Made by a program: the position numbers and the translations under genes
In this document: positions 1-29,660 of the stretch, one piece after another
Layout: every line of letters starts with the position of its first letter
How positions within the stretch are numbered: position 1 is the first letter of the stretch
The notes under the pieces: model-generated
Told to the model about the DNA's origin: nothing
Databases searched by the model: none
The model's input: only the letters and a program-made list of their open reading frames with translations
Source of the DNA: Nepenthes gracilis
Taxonomy: Eukaryota; Streptophyta; Magnoliopsida; Caryophyllales; Nepenthaceae
Assembly: GCA_033239525.1 (NCBI GenBank)
Contig: BSYO01000010.1
Coordinates: 15,716,042-15,780,041 of the forward strand
Direction of reading: 5' to 3'
Length of the DNA: 64,000 bases

Positions 1-495
1 CGCTAAAATTTAAGTGATGAATTTTCAAGGTTAATTACGGACTTGGGTCAAAAAATTAAATGTTAAACTGAAATGAGTAGGGCCCGAGTGAGCTTCACCA
101 CGCATAAGCGTGTATGGGACAGAATACATACACCGGATGTATGCACAAGTAGCGTTCCTACATGTTTAGACTAGGATGTTGACTCCTAACAGACGCCTCT
201 CGATTTCATGTGTGGGAGATTATGTTTGTGTTAATTCTTGCTCGTAAAATCTATTTTTGTGTTGACTCTATCCCTCAATTACGTGTTCCTCTATTCAAAA
301 CCCTAGCTGCAAACTGTCTCCCAGTAATGCTACAGTAAACATTGAAGGAGAGAGCAAGCCCATTTGATTTGGCAAGCTATTGCAGCAAAGCTATGTTTGG
401 TTGTATTCATTTTAAGGCACTACTGACATGTCGGATTATTGGGATAATTGACTATTATGGACACTTATCGTGAGGATAAAGACAGGTATTAAAAA
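1..495. other. Flank of copia relic, no gene seen
   Basis: No exon, LTR end or primer-binding site could be identified here. If VTE1 is intact, this stretch should lie in its intron 5, but nothing in the sequence proves that. The gag part of the copia element to the right appears to be missing, so the deletion edge of that element lies somewhere in this stretch. Confidence 0.4.
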
Positions 496-501
496 TTAAC
501 T

Positions 502-3500
502 TGTCTCCATTGTAGTAAAATTGACAAACTTGAAGTAAGTTCTTAAAGATACGTGGCAAACCTGTCACAATTCCTAAACAGTCTATTACCATATCTAAGA
601 AGGAATGTTCCCCCTTACTTACACTTCATGTTTCTTTATCCACATCTACTCTTGTTTAGATGTTTAATCCCACTGCTTGTCTTTTTGGCATTTCCTCGAG
701 ATTGGTTAATTGAGTCTAATGTTTCAGATCACATGACTAGAATCACAATGATCTTATCAGATTTTAAGCTGTACTATCATATAGCCAACATAACTATGAC
801 TGATGTCTTTTCTACAAAATTCGAAGAAATTAGTTCTATTTATTTGATCCAAATATTACATTTCTCGTCGATCTTATATTTACCGAATTACCTATGAGTG
901 CATTCACTCAAAAGCATCATTATTGTGTGGTATTTTTCCTTAATGTAAATTGCAAGATCTTTTAACTAGTAGTAGTATTGCTAGAGGTTGTCGTATGTCA
1001 AGAGGAATCTACTTATTGCAGGATGAACCAACTCTCACTATTTGTCCTAATATTAATTCTAAAATTCTCAAAATTCATTGTTAAACGAATCATTATTTTA
1101 ACTCTATCTTGAATAAGCTATTCAAAATCTTATTCTATTACTGATTTGTTTTGTGGATCATATCAATTTGCTAAACCTCACCATTAGTCATACTACCCTC
1201 AAGTTAATACACATGCATGTGCTCCTCTTGAGTTAGTTCACTTGGATATTTAGGGACCTTGCCCGATTTAGTCTAAGTTAAGACTTCTTTATTTTGTTAC
1301 CTTTGTCAATGCTTATTTAATAGTTATCAAGTTATACATGATGTAAATTCATTCTAAATTATAGTATATTTCCTTCGCATTTTGTGCTGAAATTAGGATT
1401 TAGTTTCTTATCTCTATTTGTATTCTATAGAGGGATAATACCCGAGAATATTTTTCCGCTCCTTTTTTGTCATATATGTTCTACGATGGGAGTTTTCATG
1501 AATAATCCTATTCCGATACCTTCAAATAGAATGAAGTGGCCGAGAAGAAGAACAGAGATTTAATAAAAGTTGCTATAGTTCCCTTATTCCAAATAGGAGT
1601 TCCAAAAATATTTTGAAATGAGTCTGCATTTCATAGCTTCTTATCTTATTAATCGAGTGCTCACAATTGTCCTTAAGGGAGAACTTCCTTATTATGTTTT
1701 ATTTCCTATAAAGCTATTATATCCACTTCCACAAGAAATTTTAATGTATATGTTATGTCTATGATTTTTGACCCTAAGCGACTACACTTGGTCGCAAATC
1801 CCTGAAGCATAATTTTCTTAGGTATAGCCAAATTTAAAAGGGGTATCGATATTTTTCTCCAAATTTGAAACGTTTTTTGATACCCGATGATGCCACATTT
1901 CATGATCCTAAACCCTTTTTATGCCAAAGTGTTTTTGGCTCTATTGTCGAGTCTCTCTCACCTAATGATGATATTCTTGTTTACGAGATTATTCATAACA
2001 TTGTATCTCCTACATCTTCGCCACGTGCACCTCCCTATCTCCTATCATTCAAACTTATGTCCGAGGTCCTTTTCGAATATTTGCTTCTTCTCTTGGAGCA
2101 GATCCTTGCCATTATCGAGTCGGTTCTTCCGTCTAGATATTATTGTTCTTGGTCAAGGGACCTCAAACCTTCCAATTATATTATAGAACAGTCATCGCAT
2201 ATGCAATCGGTATCCCTTATTTAATACTTTATAATCTGCTGAATTTTCATATTCCCAACAAACTTTTATGCCTGCCTTAGACTTAATTAGTGTACCCCAA
2301 CTGGTATCCAAAACTATTTCACATCCTTGTTGGCAAGTATCTATGGAGGAAGAGATGGCTACACTTGAACATAATCTCAAATGGGATCCAATCTCTTTGC
2401 CTCCTTGGAAGAAACTCATCAATTGTGAATGGGTTTATATATTGAAAGTCAATCCGGATGGTCTATTAGCTCGATTGAAGGTCCGTCTAGTAACTAAAGG
2501 ATATATTTAGACATATGGGCTAGACTATACCGATACATTTTCTTCTATTGTCAAGTTAACTTCTGTTAGTCTTCTTATTTTGATGGCTTCTACTCATGAC
2601 CGGTATTTACATCAATTAGATATCAAGAATACCTTCTTACAATATGAACTTTGGGGTGAGATTTATTTGGAGCAACCACAAGATTTGTCGCTAAGGAGGA
2701 GACAAGATTTGTTTATCAATTGAAGTTTTTGTATGGTTCGATACAGTCCCTACAGGCATAGTATGTCAAGTTCAGTGAAATTGTGTTTGAGTTTCATCAT
2801 GATAGTGATCACTCGTATGCTACCTGTATTCTTCTCGTTATATATATGAATGGTATTGTGATTATTAGCAGTGAATGTACTACCATTATAGATTTAAAAT
2901 TTTTCCTTAAAAGTCAATTATAAACCAATGATCTTGAGGGAGTTATTTTCGTGGCTTTGATGTTGCTCGGTATCATCATATCATCTTTATTTTACAAAGA
3001 AAATGCCCTGTAGATTCACTTCGAGAGACTAGTATGTTGAATTCAAAACCTTGTGATATTCCCCTAAATTCACTGACTAAGTTGTCTTCAAATGATAGGA
3101 AGATTTTTACAAAACAAAAAAAGATACTGATGACTAGTTGGCAAGTTTAATTACCTTACTAACTTATCCAAATATTGCCTTCTTAGCCATTGGTGCCAGC
3201 TAGTTTTGACTTTCCCTTGTATTCCTTATAAAAAGTTTGTAATGTATATTATGAGATATCACAATGAAATATTAGGATAAGGCTTATTTTATAGTGATTA
3301 TAGTCATATTTAGGTCAAGGGTTTTCCTGATATTGATTATGCTAGATTGTTGTATAATTGGAAACTTACTACCGGCTATTGTGTTTTGTTAGAGGCAAAA
3401 TTGTGTTATGGAAAAGTAAGACACAAAATGTGGTAGTCAAGGTTAAGTGCAAAATCAAAAATATCGTGAATTAATACATGTTACTTGTGAAGTGATATTA

Positions 3501-4020
3501 TTTTGGCAATTATTTGATTTCATTAATTATAAGAATTCTCAATCTTCTCCTCTATAGTGTGATAATCATGTAACTATCTATATCACATCAAATCTGATAT
3601 TTCATGAGCACACAAAGAATATAAAAGTAGATGACATTAAATCGGATATTTTTGAGAAAATATGATAGGGCTTAATTCATGTTGTCAGGTAAGAATTAAA
3701 GATCAACTTTAGATATTTTTACCAAGCCCTTAGTAAGAGTTCAAGTTGTAAAGTGATGTTACTTTGGTAGTTTTTTTTATTTTATTGGTTGTAAGAGTTT
3801 TGAATCTTCTCTTCTATAGTATGATAACCATGTAGCCATCCATATCACATCAAATTTGAGATTTTATAAGCACACAAAGAATATAAAAGTAGATGATAAT
3901 TTTGCTCGTGAGGAACTACAATAAGCTTGATTCATGTTGTCAGGTAAGGATTGGAGATCAACTTGCAAATATTTTTTAAGTCCTTAACAAGAGTTCAAGT
4001 TGGTATATTTCTAACAAGTT
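502..4020 (+). pseudogene. Copia gag-pol polyprotein relic
   Basis: A knuckle-like CLHCSK begins at 502. The protease region in 553-897 reads DWLIESNVSDHMT, where active copia proteases have D-S/T-G. Integrase pieces include PLELVHLDI near 1,230, NEVAEKKNRDL near 1,530 and the KGVSIFF/FLIPDDATFH stretch near 1,830-1,900. RT starts near 2,340 with MEEEMATLEHN, then INCEWVYILKVNPDG and RLKVRLVTKGYI. The catalytic YVDD box is read as YMNG near 2,845. RNase H pieces (CDNHVTIYITSNLIFHEHTK) follow from 3,560. Loss of both catalytic aspartates and many stops mark it as non-functional. Confidence 0.85.
3480..4018 (+). repeat. Tandem duplication of the copia RNase H end
   Basis: Two adjacent copies of about 260 bp run from about 3,480 to 3,738 and from about 3,745 to 4,010. 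Both contain the same landmarks in order: AAGTGATRTTACTTTGG-like start, TATGATAACCATGTAGCC-like middle, CACACAAAGAATATAAAAGT, TTCATGTTGTCAGGTAAG and AAGAGTTCAAGTTG at the end. The copies have since diverged, mostly by substitutions and a short deletion in the second copy. This is a segmental duplication inside the element, not an LTR pair, because both copies encode the same RNase H end. Confidence 0.8.
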
Positions 4021-4646
4021 AGACACATATGCTTCGGCTTGAGAAAGAATGATAAAATATGTTAATCATTAGATATAGAATATACTTATTTTTAGAATAA
4101 AATATACTGACCGTATATTCCTTTGTAAGGATATTTTAATTTTTTGTAATATGTTGTAAAAAATTTTTTATATATTATGTGTGTGTGTGAAAAATATATT
4201 GCTAACCCTAATTGAGTGGTTCTTCTATAAAGTTTCTTTTTCTTCTCTTTTATTCTTCTATAAGAATAAAATCCTTCTAAACATTACCAGAAAACCATTG
4301 AAATTGAGGATTAATTTAAACTCAAAAATTGGATATCACAACAGGCCAATCATGCATCATAGAAGAACAAGACATATTGAAAATTAAAAGCAAAGATGAG
4401 CAATTGTCAATAAAGAACCCCAAAAAACTTATGATATCGGGTGAAGGTCCAAATAAGCTTTTAGAGTAACCTGATATGCCAAATATTTGCTGGTCCTCAC
4501 TACCATGTCTGCTATCCTATAATGGCCTTAACCGCCATGTTATGGATAAGACAGCACTATAACGTAGCCAAATCCACAAAATATCAGAGCAACAGCTAAC
4601 ACAGAATGAACAAAGTCAAAGCTCTTGACATCAATAAAAGGAATTA

Positions 4647-21869
<17,223 letters not shown>

Positions 21870-22060
21870 GAATTCGGTGATAGGGAAATAGCAGAGGGGA
21901 AGAGAGAGAGGACACGAGGAGTTCAACGGCAGGCCGACAGATATGTGTCGACCGAAGCTAACAGAAGAAGCACGCAAGGCGTGAGGCGTTCACGTAGCCA
22001 AGCGTCTCATTTCTACTTTGCCTTCACAGGCAGTTTTACAGAAAAAAATAAAATAAAATA
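21870..22060 (-). promoter_or_regulatory. VTE1 5' leader and proximal promoter
   Basis: The 150-190 bp upstream of the ATG are GC-richer than their surroundings and carry a pyrimidine-rich stretch (CTCTCTCTCTTCCCCTC), as plant 5' leaders often do. No clear TATA box was found, which is common for plastid-targeted housekeeping genes. The transcription start is not determined. Confidence 0.4.
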
Positions 22061-22369
22061 AAATTAATACCTATTTTTAATAATTTTAATATAAATAAAC
22101 ATATATATAATATTGTTTTTATTAAAATACTACGAATATTATTAATTATATTATTTTTGCTTTAAATATGAAACTTTAGTATTATTAATTATATCCCTAA
22201 CAAAAAAATATTTAAAAAGAAATAAAATTTTTAAACGTTAAAAAAAATTTTTTTCGAATGAGGTGAAGGACGTCAAAAAGCCATCCTTATCTCATAAATT
22301 AAAATGTTATGCCGGAAAAAAAAGATTTATTAGGCGCTCTAAAATTTTTTTTTCCATAAAATATGCCCC
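22061..22369. other. AT-rich spacer upstream of VTE1
   Basis: Almost only A and T. It separates the VTE1 leader from the LTR remnant to the right. No site was recognised. Confidence 0.4.
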
Positions 22370-23123
22370 AAATTTTTGACCGCCCGTCGGATTGGCCATA
22401 CTCAATCCAACGGGCCTTCAAACTCGGGCCCATAGCTGGTCACGGGACGCCTCCCAGCGGCCAACATTCACGCAGGCGGTCAACCCCAGCGTTGACGCCC
22501 CTCTCGTCTCATTTTCCCTAACGGTGATGGGCCACCCGCGAGCCTTCACAGGCGATCTTAAAGGAATATTTAGCGCCCTTCAAATAAGGATGCGCCCGAA
22601 TCCTTCCAACTCCTTTACCCGTAATAGAACCTCATTTAAATAAAATTAAAAATCATGATCGAAGGAAACAATCCACCACAATTTTCCAAAGGAAGGCGGC
22701 CACTTATCACGATGGGGATGATTCCTTCCAAAGAAGGAAGATCACCATCTTTGCCATAAAGAGGCCACGGATCCGAAGATCCAGGGGCTCTCTGGAAGGC
22801 ACATTGGCGCTTTACTGGTATTCTATACTCTCTCTGCGAAATACTTGCATCTTTCTTGTTTTTTATTGCTCGGGAAAACAACTTGATTCTACACTCCAAT
22901 TCCATTAATCCCTACATATTATTTTCGGTCGAGAAAGGACTTGCGCCTTTCTCTTTATCCGGAACAAGACACTCCATTCCTCTCGATAGCTTTCTCTTAC
23001 TTTACGCTTCCTTCATTTGAAGGTGATTGGTAATCCATCGTCATGTTATCGGTGGACTACATCCCGCCGTTAACGCCGACCTATTAATTATATCCCTCCG
23101 AACCCGTTTAATCAGATTCATTT
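22370..23123 (+). repeat. Tat-type LTR remnant upstream of VTE1
   Basis: GC-rich island in AT-rich DNA. It shares ATTCCTTCCAAAGAAGGAAG then a CATAA/GAAGGCAC order with 63,885-63,970, and the paired GGTCAA/GTTGAC motifs with the LTRs of element A. Both edges are worn and no target duplication was found. Confidence 0.6.
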
Positions 23124-25252
23124 TAATATTCTTAAATTATAGCAAAATGTTTTTTATTTTACTAAATTATACTATTAATATTTAATTTTAGGATAATATT
23201 TTAGTTTTTTTATTCAATTAAGTACAATTTTTTTATTCTTAAAAAGTTCAAAAAATGAAGGATTTGAATAATTTTTTTCGAAAATAGGTGAATGCTCTTT
23301 TTTTTTTTTTAATTCATCTAACTTTTTATTTCTCTTAATTAATAAATTAAAATGTTATGTTGGAAAAAAAGGATTTTATTGGCAATTAGTTCTAAAATAA
23401 TTTGTAAAGATATGACAAAAGTTTAAGAATTAAAATATGTTAAAAATCAGGATAACTTATAAAGAAACCCCAACTACTTTTTATAAAATTAATAAAATAT
23501 AAATAACATATAATCTTTAAAAAAATAAATCAATTCATGGCCATTGGTGCATAGATTCCATTCATTAATTTTATATCAAATGGCAAAATCATGTGTTGGG
23601 TACAATTTAAATAGGATAAATTCAATTGATTAATATAACGGGCTTATGAACAGTAAATTTTAAAGAAAGAACTATCAGCTGACCTGTTATATCTAGGTCC
23701 AAGAAATAAAATCCAACCTTAATTAGAAGAAATTGAAATTAGAAGAACGATTGAATAGCCAAGTAGCTAAAAGATCATGAAAAAGATTGGATTGTGAGAC
23801 TAAATGATAGATATTTAAATGATAAATTAAATAATTAATCTGATCGAATAATTAACCAAAATTGAGCAGTTAACTCAAATAAACGGTTAAATTAATGCAA
23901 GCGAAAATCTCTTAACTAAGGTCAATCAATTGTTATTATCATCAGCGGAATTAGATCCATAAAACCTTCCGCTCAAAGTATGTATAAAGATAATTAAACT
24001 ATTTAATTTTTAGTTAATATAACCACTCAAATCATGACTTATTATTTCTCTTCAAAAAATTATAACTAAATATGTAGTTATAATACGCTGTAAGAGAGAC
24101 ATCCACAAGAGTCTAGACTTATAAAGGTGGGTCTTTTCACTTTTCCTAAAAGAATGAGACGAAAGTCAAAAAATAAGAACGAAGCAACAGCCCCTCTAAA
24201 CATATGTTCTTCTGTATTTTACAAAGTAAAGTTTTATGTCTTTCTCTCATATCCTCATAATCTCTCATACTATTTATATTTTAGAAAAAATTATTAACAT
24301 GAGTGTTAAAATAAATATTAATAAGTGAGTTTCGTATCATTTGAACTCTTATTTACCGTTTTTGAGTACAGAATTCAAATAATATATTCGATAGTTCCAC
24401 ACGAATTCATTCAAATTTAAATTTCAATTTCAAGTGTGTATAAGTATTGATAGGTATAGTTGCTAACGGCCCAAAAAGAGAGTCCGTCAAAGAATTCGAC
24501 TTATGAAAAAATAGAGACCTCGTCAACCCATATAGTTCAAAATTTGTGGACAAACCTATCAGTCAAATCCGAACAGTTTTCTCTTTAAAGGAAGACGAAA
24601 CCAACTCTAATCGATCGAAATAATTTCATTCTCTTATATGACTCAAAGGACTCGGCTGCCAAATTGGGAACTGTCAGCCGAATGACATCTATTTATCCAT
24701 TTGACGGTTCCTTAGGTGATTGGTTGGAAAGGTCATCTACCCCCTAACTTTTATATAAGCTCCTTCCTAATAAAAAGGGAACGATGTTTAACCAAATAAA
24801 AACTAACAAAAGACAATTTAAAGACACTTCAAGTGCACACACACTCTATCTCTTATTAAGATGCTTTCTAATAAGTACAAATCACAAAACCATTTTCACA
24901 AATATTCTCATTTTGTATCATCCCTTTTCTTTCTTTAAAAAAAGATAATTGAATTGAATATCGGAGGCTATATCGAAAAGTGAGTCCCATGTCAATTCTT
25001 TGACCGTACATTTATTGTGTTACACAAGGATCCAAATTAGAAATATACGGAGACCAAACCCATGTCAAGTTGATAGGACATTTCTTGCTCTTTTAAATCG
25101 GATAATAATTTAGATTCAAAAGCGTATCAATATATTTTTCAAATATAATTTTAGTTGTTTAATATTATTCAAATATAGTGTTTGCCATAATAATCAATTT
25201 AGAAAAACTATATATATATCAATTTGTTGATAAAAAAAAAGCATATATAAAT
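23124..25252. other. AT-rich intergenic DNA with a worn LTR-like stretch
   Basis: No gene. Between about 24,100 and 25,080 there is a TATA-like TTTATATAAGCTCC (near 24,750) followed by a leader-like CACACACACTCTATCTC and a TCGGAGGCTATATCG stretch. This looks like the remains of another gypsy LTR, but no ends could be fixed. Confidence 0.4.
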
Positions 25253-26277
25253 TGATGGGTACGCCAATAATAGGCTAGCTCAAGAAGGAGGAACGACCCA
25301 AATCTACAATAACCCATTAGCGCCTGAACGGTTAACACTTACCGTTGACCAGTCAAAATGCCAACGAGCCAAAAGAAGCTTAAGAAAAGACGTCTCACTT
25401 AGGCTCAGAACGGTCAACGCTTCCGTTGATAGAAATCATGCAAGACGATCAATACTTTCAGTGACCGGAAGCATGGCCAGTTGATCATTTGCAGATCAGG
25501 CCTCAAGTGGGCCAAGCTCAGTTTGGTCCACATGACCGTCATCAACCAGCAACGATTTTCTCCTGTGATTTCATGCTCTTCACAGAAGGCAATCTTCACT
25601 ATAACAGTCATCAACAGATTCAACACGCATCCTTACAAGAAGGGACCAAAATCCTTTTTCTATTTGTTGAAAATCATAACGGTTACAGAACGTAGAAGGA
25701 AAGCAATCAATCCAACGACCATTACTGCCATAAAAATTTCACGCCGAAAAAGGTGACAATCTCAATAGAGCGTGAAAATCAAGCCCTTTTACACAATGAA
25801 GACAACCCAAAGCAGTGCCTATAAAAGGCCATGGAGTCCTCACTCCAATGCACACATTAATTGGCCCACAAAAAGCTCACACGCCCTCATTTGCCCACAA
25901 AAGCTCTCTGCAAAAAAGCATACATGCTTTCAAGCTACGAAACGCTCTCTGTCTTTATCTCTTTGTCACTACGTTCCTGGCGAATACAATGCTTATAACC
26001 AATGCTCCTCACGAGCCAACAAAGCCTCTCTTAACGAGAGCACTCACCCATCTCAAACACCCTCTACATTTTCTTATATTCTTTACTTTCACCTTCTTAA
26101 TTCAAAAGCTGTTTACTAATTTGAGCGTCGGAATATTTACAGTGGGACAACCTCCTGTCATCACCTGACCTCTTGTTCGCAATTGTGGTGTGTAGAATCC
26201 AAACTCAGTGGACGGAGTTGGACTTAGGCGAACTATTTAACTAGAATCTATTCGAAACTTAGATCCAAGATGCATCA
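25253..26277 (+). repeat. 5' LTR of element A
   Basis: Starts TGATGGGTACGCCAATAATA and ends AAGATGCATCA. A TATA box CTATAAAAGG lies near 25,819. The first 250 bp carry several paired GGTCAA/TTGAC motifs in inverted order. Length is 1,025 bp. Confidence 0.85.
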
Positions 26278-26297
26278 TTGGTACCATCTGTGGGAAG
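26278..26297 (+). promoter_or_regulatory. Primer-binding site of element A
   Basis: TTGGTACCATCTGTGGGAAG directly after the LTR. Element B has TTGGCGCCGTCTGTGGGAA at the same place on its own strand, so this is a mutated form of that site, known from gypsy elements of this group. Confidence 0.8.
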
Positions 26298-26361
26298 TTA
26301 ATAAAAAGCCCGCCACTTTTTTTTACAATCTCTCTCTGAATTTTGCCTCTCATCATACAGA

Positions 26362-28023
26362 ATGGTGAACACGAGAGCGCAAGTTAACGGTCCCGTTAGA
26401 GATACGACCACACCCGAACAAGATCACTGTACTGGTAATCAAGTCAACAGGGTGATCAACAGTGTGTTAGCACCTTTTTTTCAGAATCTAGCGGAGCACA
26501 TGAGTAGCATGAATAGAATGCTCCAAATGCTCTACGCCTTCTAGGAGAACGGTCAACAGGGGGCTTTGCTCGCAACTTTCCCTACTCCGTCCTCCAAGAG
26601 AGGAGGACAGCAGAAAAAGAAATCGACCAAGAAGACCAAGAGGCCGGCCAACACTCAACCTCCGGAGGCCTCACATGCCCAGAGCTGTTCAAGACTCGAA
26701 GAACGTCTGAGCAATAAGACTCTGGAGGAGAATCCAGAACGGAGGAATCCCCGATATTCCTAGGAAAACACCTCCCCTCGGGCTCAAGAGGGAGCCTCCA
26801 GGATCGTCAAATCCGCTGGTGACAGTAGCTGGCTGATTACTCGCCACGTTAGAGAAAGGGCGGAGTTGAGAACCTACCTCAACTCTAAAAGAATTGGCAA
26901 CGCCATCCCCATGGATTCGCGAGTGGAGAAGATCCTGAAACGCGTGTTCAAAGATGATGAACAGGCCATGGATCTAGACAGATCTTTCATGGCGTAGATC
27001 TTGAACTGTCCCATGCCGGCCAAATTCAAGATGCCAACTCTTAACTCTTACGATTGGAGCGCTGATCCCATGGATCATTTTAATCATTTTCGTACCCATC
27101 TGAGTCTACAAGTGTTGGAAGACATAACCATGTGCCGTTGTTTCCCTCTTACGTTGAAGGGAGACGCCTACATCTGGTTTTTTCGTCTCCCATCAGATTT
27201 GATTTGGAAATTCCAAGAGCTCTCTAACCTCTTCTTGGCGCAATATACTTCCAGCCGTCGAAAATAGAACAGCATTAGCACCTCTTCCACATCAAGCAAA
27301 AACAGTGAGAGAATCCACGAAAATTCCTGAATCATTTCGTGGCAAAGGCGAGAAGAATCCACTGGCTCACAGAGGAGATGAAATTTGGCAATTTCATCTC
27401 TGCCTTAACGCATAGAACTTCTTTAGGCACCTGGCGCATAAGAATCCACAAACATTCCGAGAGGCAGAATCTATCATCAAAGCTTACGCAGCAGCGGAGG
27501 AGGCCAATGAGGTTAAGTATCCCGAGAGAACCGAACAGCCTCGATCTTTCCCAACTGTGGGAAAGAGGAAGCACCACGGTGGTGATCACTCCCGCCAGAA
27601 GCAGCACAAGATTGGAGCACAAGAACGGAGGAATTACAGGCCGATTAACCTGACGCTCCTAACCAACACACGCTCTAACGTCCTCATGCAGATCCGTGGA
27701 GAGAAGTTCCTTATGTGGCCAAAACCACTTAAGAAAGCGGAGGGAGGAAATCCAGCTAAGTACTAAGATTTCCATCAATTTCTTGGACACTCCACGAAAG
27801 ATTACAAGACGCTTCAGCAGGAGATCAAGGAACTCATTCGGAGGGACCACCTCACTCGGTTCATCACGACCCCTCAACAGAGCTCCAAAGCCTCAGGAGG
27901 GGAAGGACTAGAGCCTTCCCCACCACAGAACCGGGTCGTAGCTGAAGTAATCAATATGATCACAACCCGACCAGTTAAGACCTCAGTGGATCATAAGGAG
28001 CAGCAGGCTGAGCGAAAGAAATA
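26362..28023 (+). pseudogene. Element A gag relic
   Basis: Starts MVNTRAQVNGPVRD, the usual opening of this group. The capsid core reads KFKMPTLNSYDWSADPMDHF and NHFRTHLSLQV, then FPLTLKGDAYIWFFRLPSD and LSNLFLAQYTSSRR. The C-terminal part includes VAKARRIHWLTEEMKFGNF, then GEKFLMWPKPLKK and LGHSTKDYKTLQQEIKELIR. In-frame TAG codons occur at 26,542, 26,761, 26,995 and 27,265, and at least one frameshift lies near 27,270-27,330. The Cys positions of the nucleocapsid knuckle are lost. Confidence 0.85.
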
Positions 28024-28079
28024 GCGCACAGAAGACAAAGTCATTAGTTTTAGTAATAATGACCTGAGCCATGTAATTT

Positions 28080-28570
28080 CCCCCATGCAGATCCCCTGAT
28101 TGTATCCGCACTCATTTCGGATGATAGTATCGACTCCAACTGAAATGAGTTTTCGTTAATAATGAAAGTTTCCTTGATTCGCTTGACCTTGATATATTTT
28201 TTAAACTTGGTTTAAAAAAAAGTCAATTAAAACCTGACAAAGGCCCACTCTATGGTCTTGACAATGAACCAATGGCTATCTAAGAAACGATTCAACTGGA
28301 GGTCACCCTAAGCAAGTACCCAAGAATGGCAAGTCGTACACTCACTTCCTTGGTCATCGACCTGCCTTTCATGTACAATGCCATTTTAGGCTACCCGTAC
28401 CTAACAACGTTCGGAGCCGTCACTTTAATACCACATCTTAAGATGAAATTTCCAACAGCATGTGGTATTGGTGAAGTGTTGGGCAACCAAATCATTGGGA
28501 GGACATGCTACATATGCCAGATCGCTCCAAGTGGTAGCATAAAGGTGGCAGGAGAGCTCAACCATTGAGA
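28080..28570 (+). pseudogene. Element A protease region, C-terminal part
   Basis: Reads MVLTMNQWL-type worn sequence, then a clear TSLVIDLPFMYNAILGYPYL, TFGAVTLIPHLKMKFPTACG and IGEVLGNQIIGRTCY. This is the segment between protease and RT in Tat-type polyproteins. The catalytic D-S-G box upstream is no longer recognisable. Confidence 0.7.
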
Positions 28571-28679
28571 TGAAGCAACACTACAACAAGCGTAATTTTG
28601 TGAAACAACCGATCTAATTCAACTGAATTCGGAGAACCCGGAGAGGTGTGTATAGATCGGGGACTCACTCATTGGGACA

Positions 28680-29660
28680 ATGCGCGATGAGCTGATTGCA
28701 TTCTTACGACAGAATGCTGACGTCTTCGCGTGGACCCCTACTGACATGCTTGGGATTCCAACCGGAATAATGGTCCACAAGTTAGACCTTGATCCTGACC
28801 ACAAGCCTACCAGGTAGAAGCGGAGGAACCTCTCCATAGAGAAATTGATCGCCATCCGAGAAGAGGTAAAGAAGCTGTTAGACGTCGGCTTCATCTGAGA
28901 AGACCAATACCCGAATTGGCTCTCCAACATCGTCCTCGTGAAGAAAAGTAATTGGAAATGGCGAATGTACGTTGACTTCACTGATGTTAACAAAGTCTAC
29001 CCAAAAGACAACTTCCATTTATCAAGAATCGACCTGTTAGTGAACTCAATATCCGGACACGAGCTATTGAATTTCATGGACGCGTACTAGAGCTATAACC
29101 AAATCCGAATGAGTTCAAAGGACGAAGAGCATACTTCGTTCATGACAGACCAAGGTATTTACTACTATAAAGTGATGTCCTTTGGTCTAAAGAACACAGG
29201 TGTCACTTACTAACAGCTTGTGAACAAGATATTTGAAGAACAGATCGACCGTAATATGGAGGTGTACGTCGACGACATGCTCGTCAAGAGCAAAACCACC
29301 AACGACTATATTTATGATCTAGCTAAATCCTTCGTGGTGCTCCATGCACATCTGATGAAGCTAAATCCTTCTGAATACGTCTTCGAAGTATCCTCAAGGA
29401 AGTTTTTAGGTTTCATCGTCTCTCAATGAGGAATCGAGGCAAACTTGGAGAAGATCAAGGCCCTCATGGATTGACCCTGCCGCGGAGTGTCAAAGATGTT
29501 CAAAGGCTAACCGGACGACTAGCAGCCTTGTTCCATTTCTTGGCTAAGTCAGGGGATAAGTACCAACCTTTCTTCAAGATTCTAAGGGGGATAAAAGCAA
29601 ACAAATTCCAGTGGACTACAGAATGTTAGGCAGCCTTCAACGAATTGAAATAGTACCTGG
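28680..29660 (+). pseudogene. Element A reverse transcriptase relic
   Basis: Contains LRQNADVFAWTPTDMLGI at the start, then EVKKLLDVGFI, then SNIVLVKKSNWKWRMYVDF, then KDNFHLSRIDLLVNSISG, then VMSFGLKN and the catalytic box MEVYVDDMLVKSK at about 29,258-29,296. The YVDD box is intact, but TAG and TGA codons lie before and after it (for example 29,088) and a frameshift follows at about 29,425. The connection region reads FLAKSGDKYQPFFKILRG. Confidence 0.85.

Larger units (their letters stand above)
496..4400 (+). mobile_element. Degenerate Ty1-copia retrotransposon
   Basis: The order of recognisable pieces is nucleocapsid knuckle, protease, integrase, reverse transcriptase and RNase H, which is the copia order (integrase before RT). 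No intact LTR pair was found. After the RNase H end near 4,020 there is AT-rich sequence that could be the start of a 3' LTR, but its boundary is not clear. The element lies antisense to VTE1, to the left of exon 5, so it is either inside VTE1 intron 5 or marks where the gene is broken. Every domain is interrupted by stops and frameshifts, so it cannot move on its own. Confidence 0.8.

Noticed and set aside
21870..21977. VTE1 starting at 21,977
   Set aside because: The codon there is TTG and the next ATG in frame is at 21,869; a plant gene would start at the ATG.
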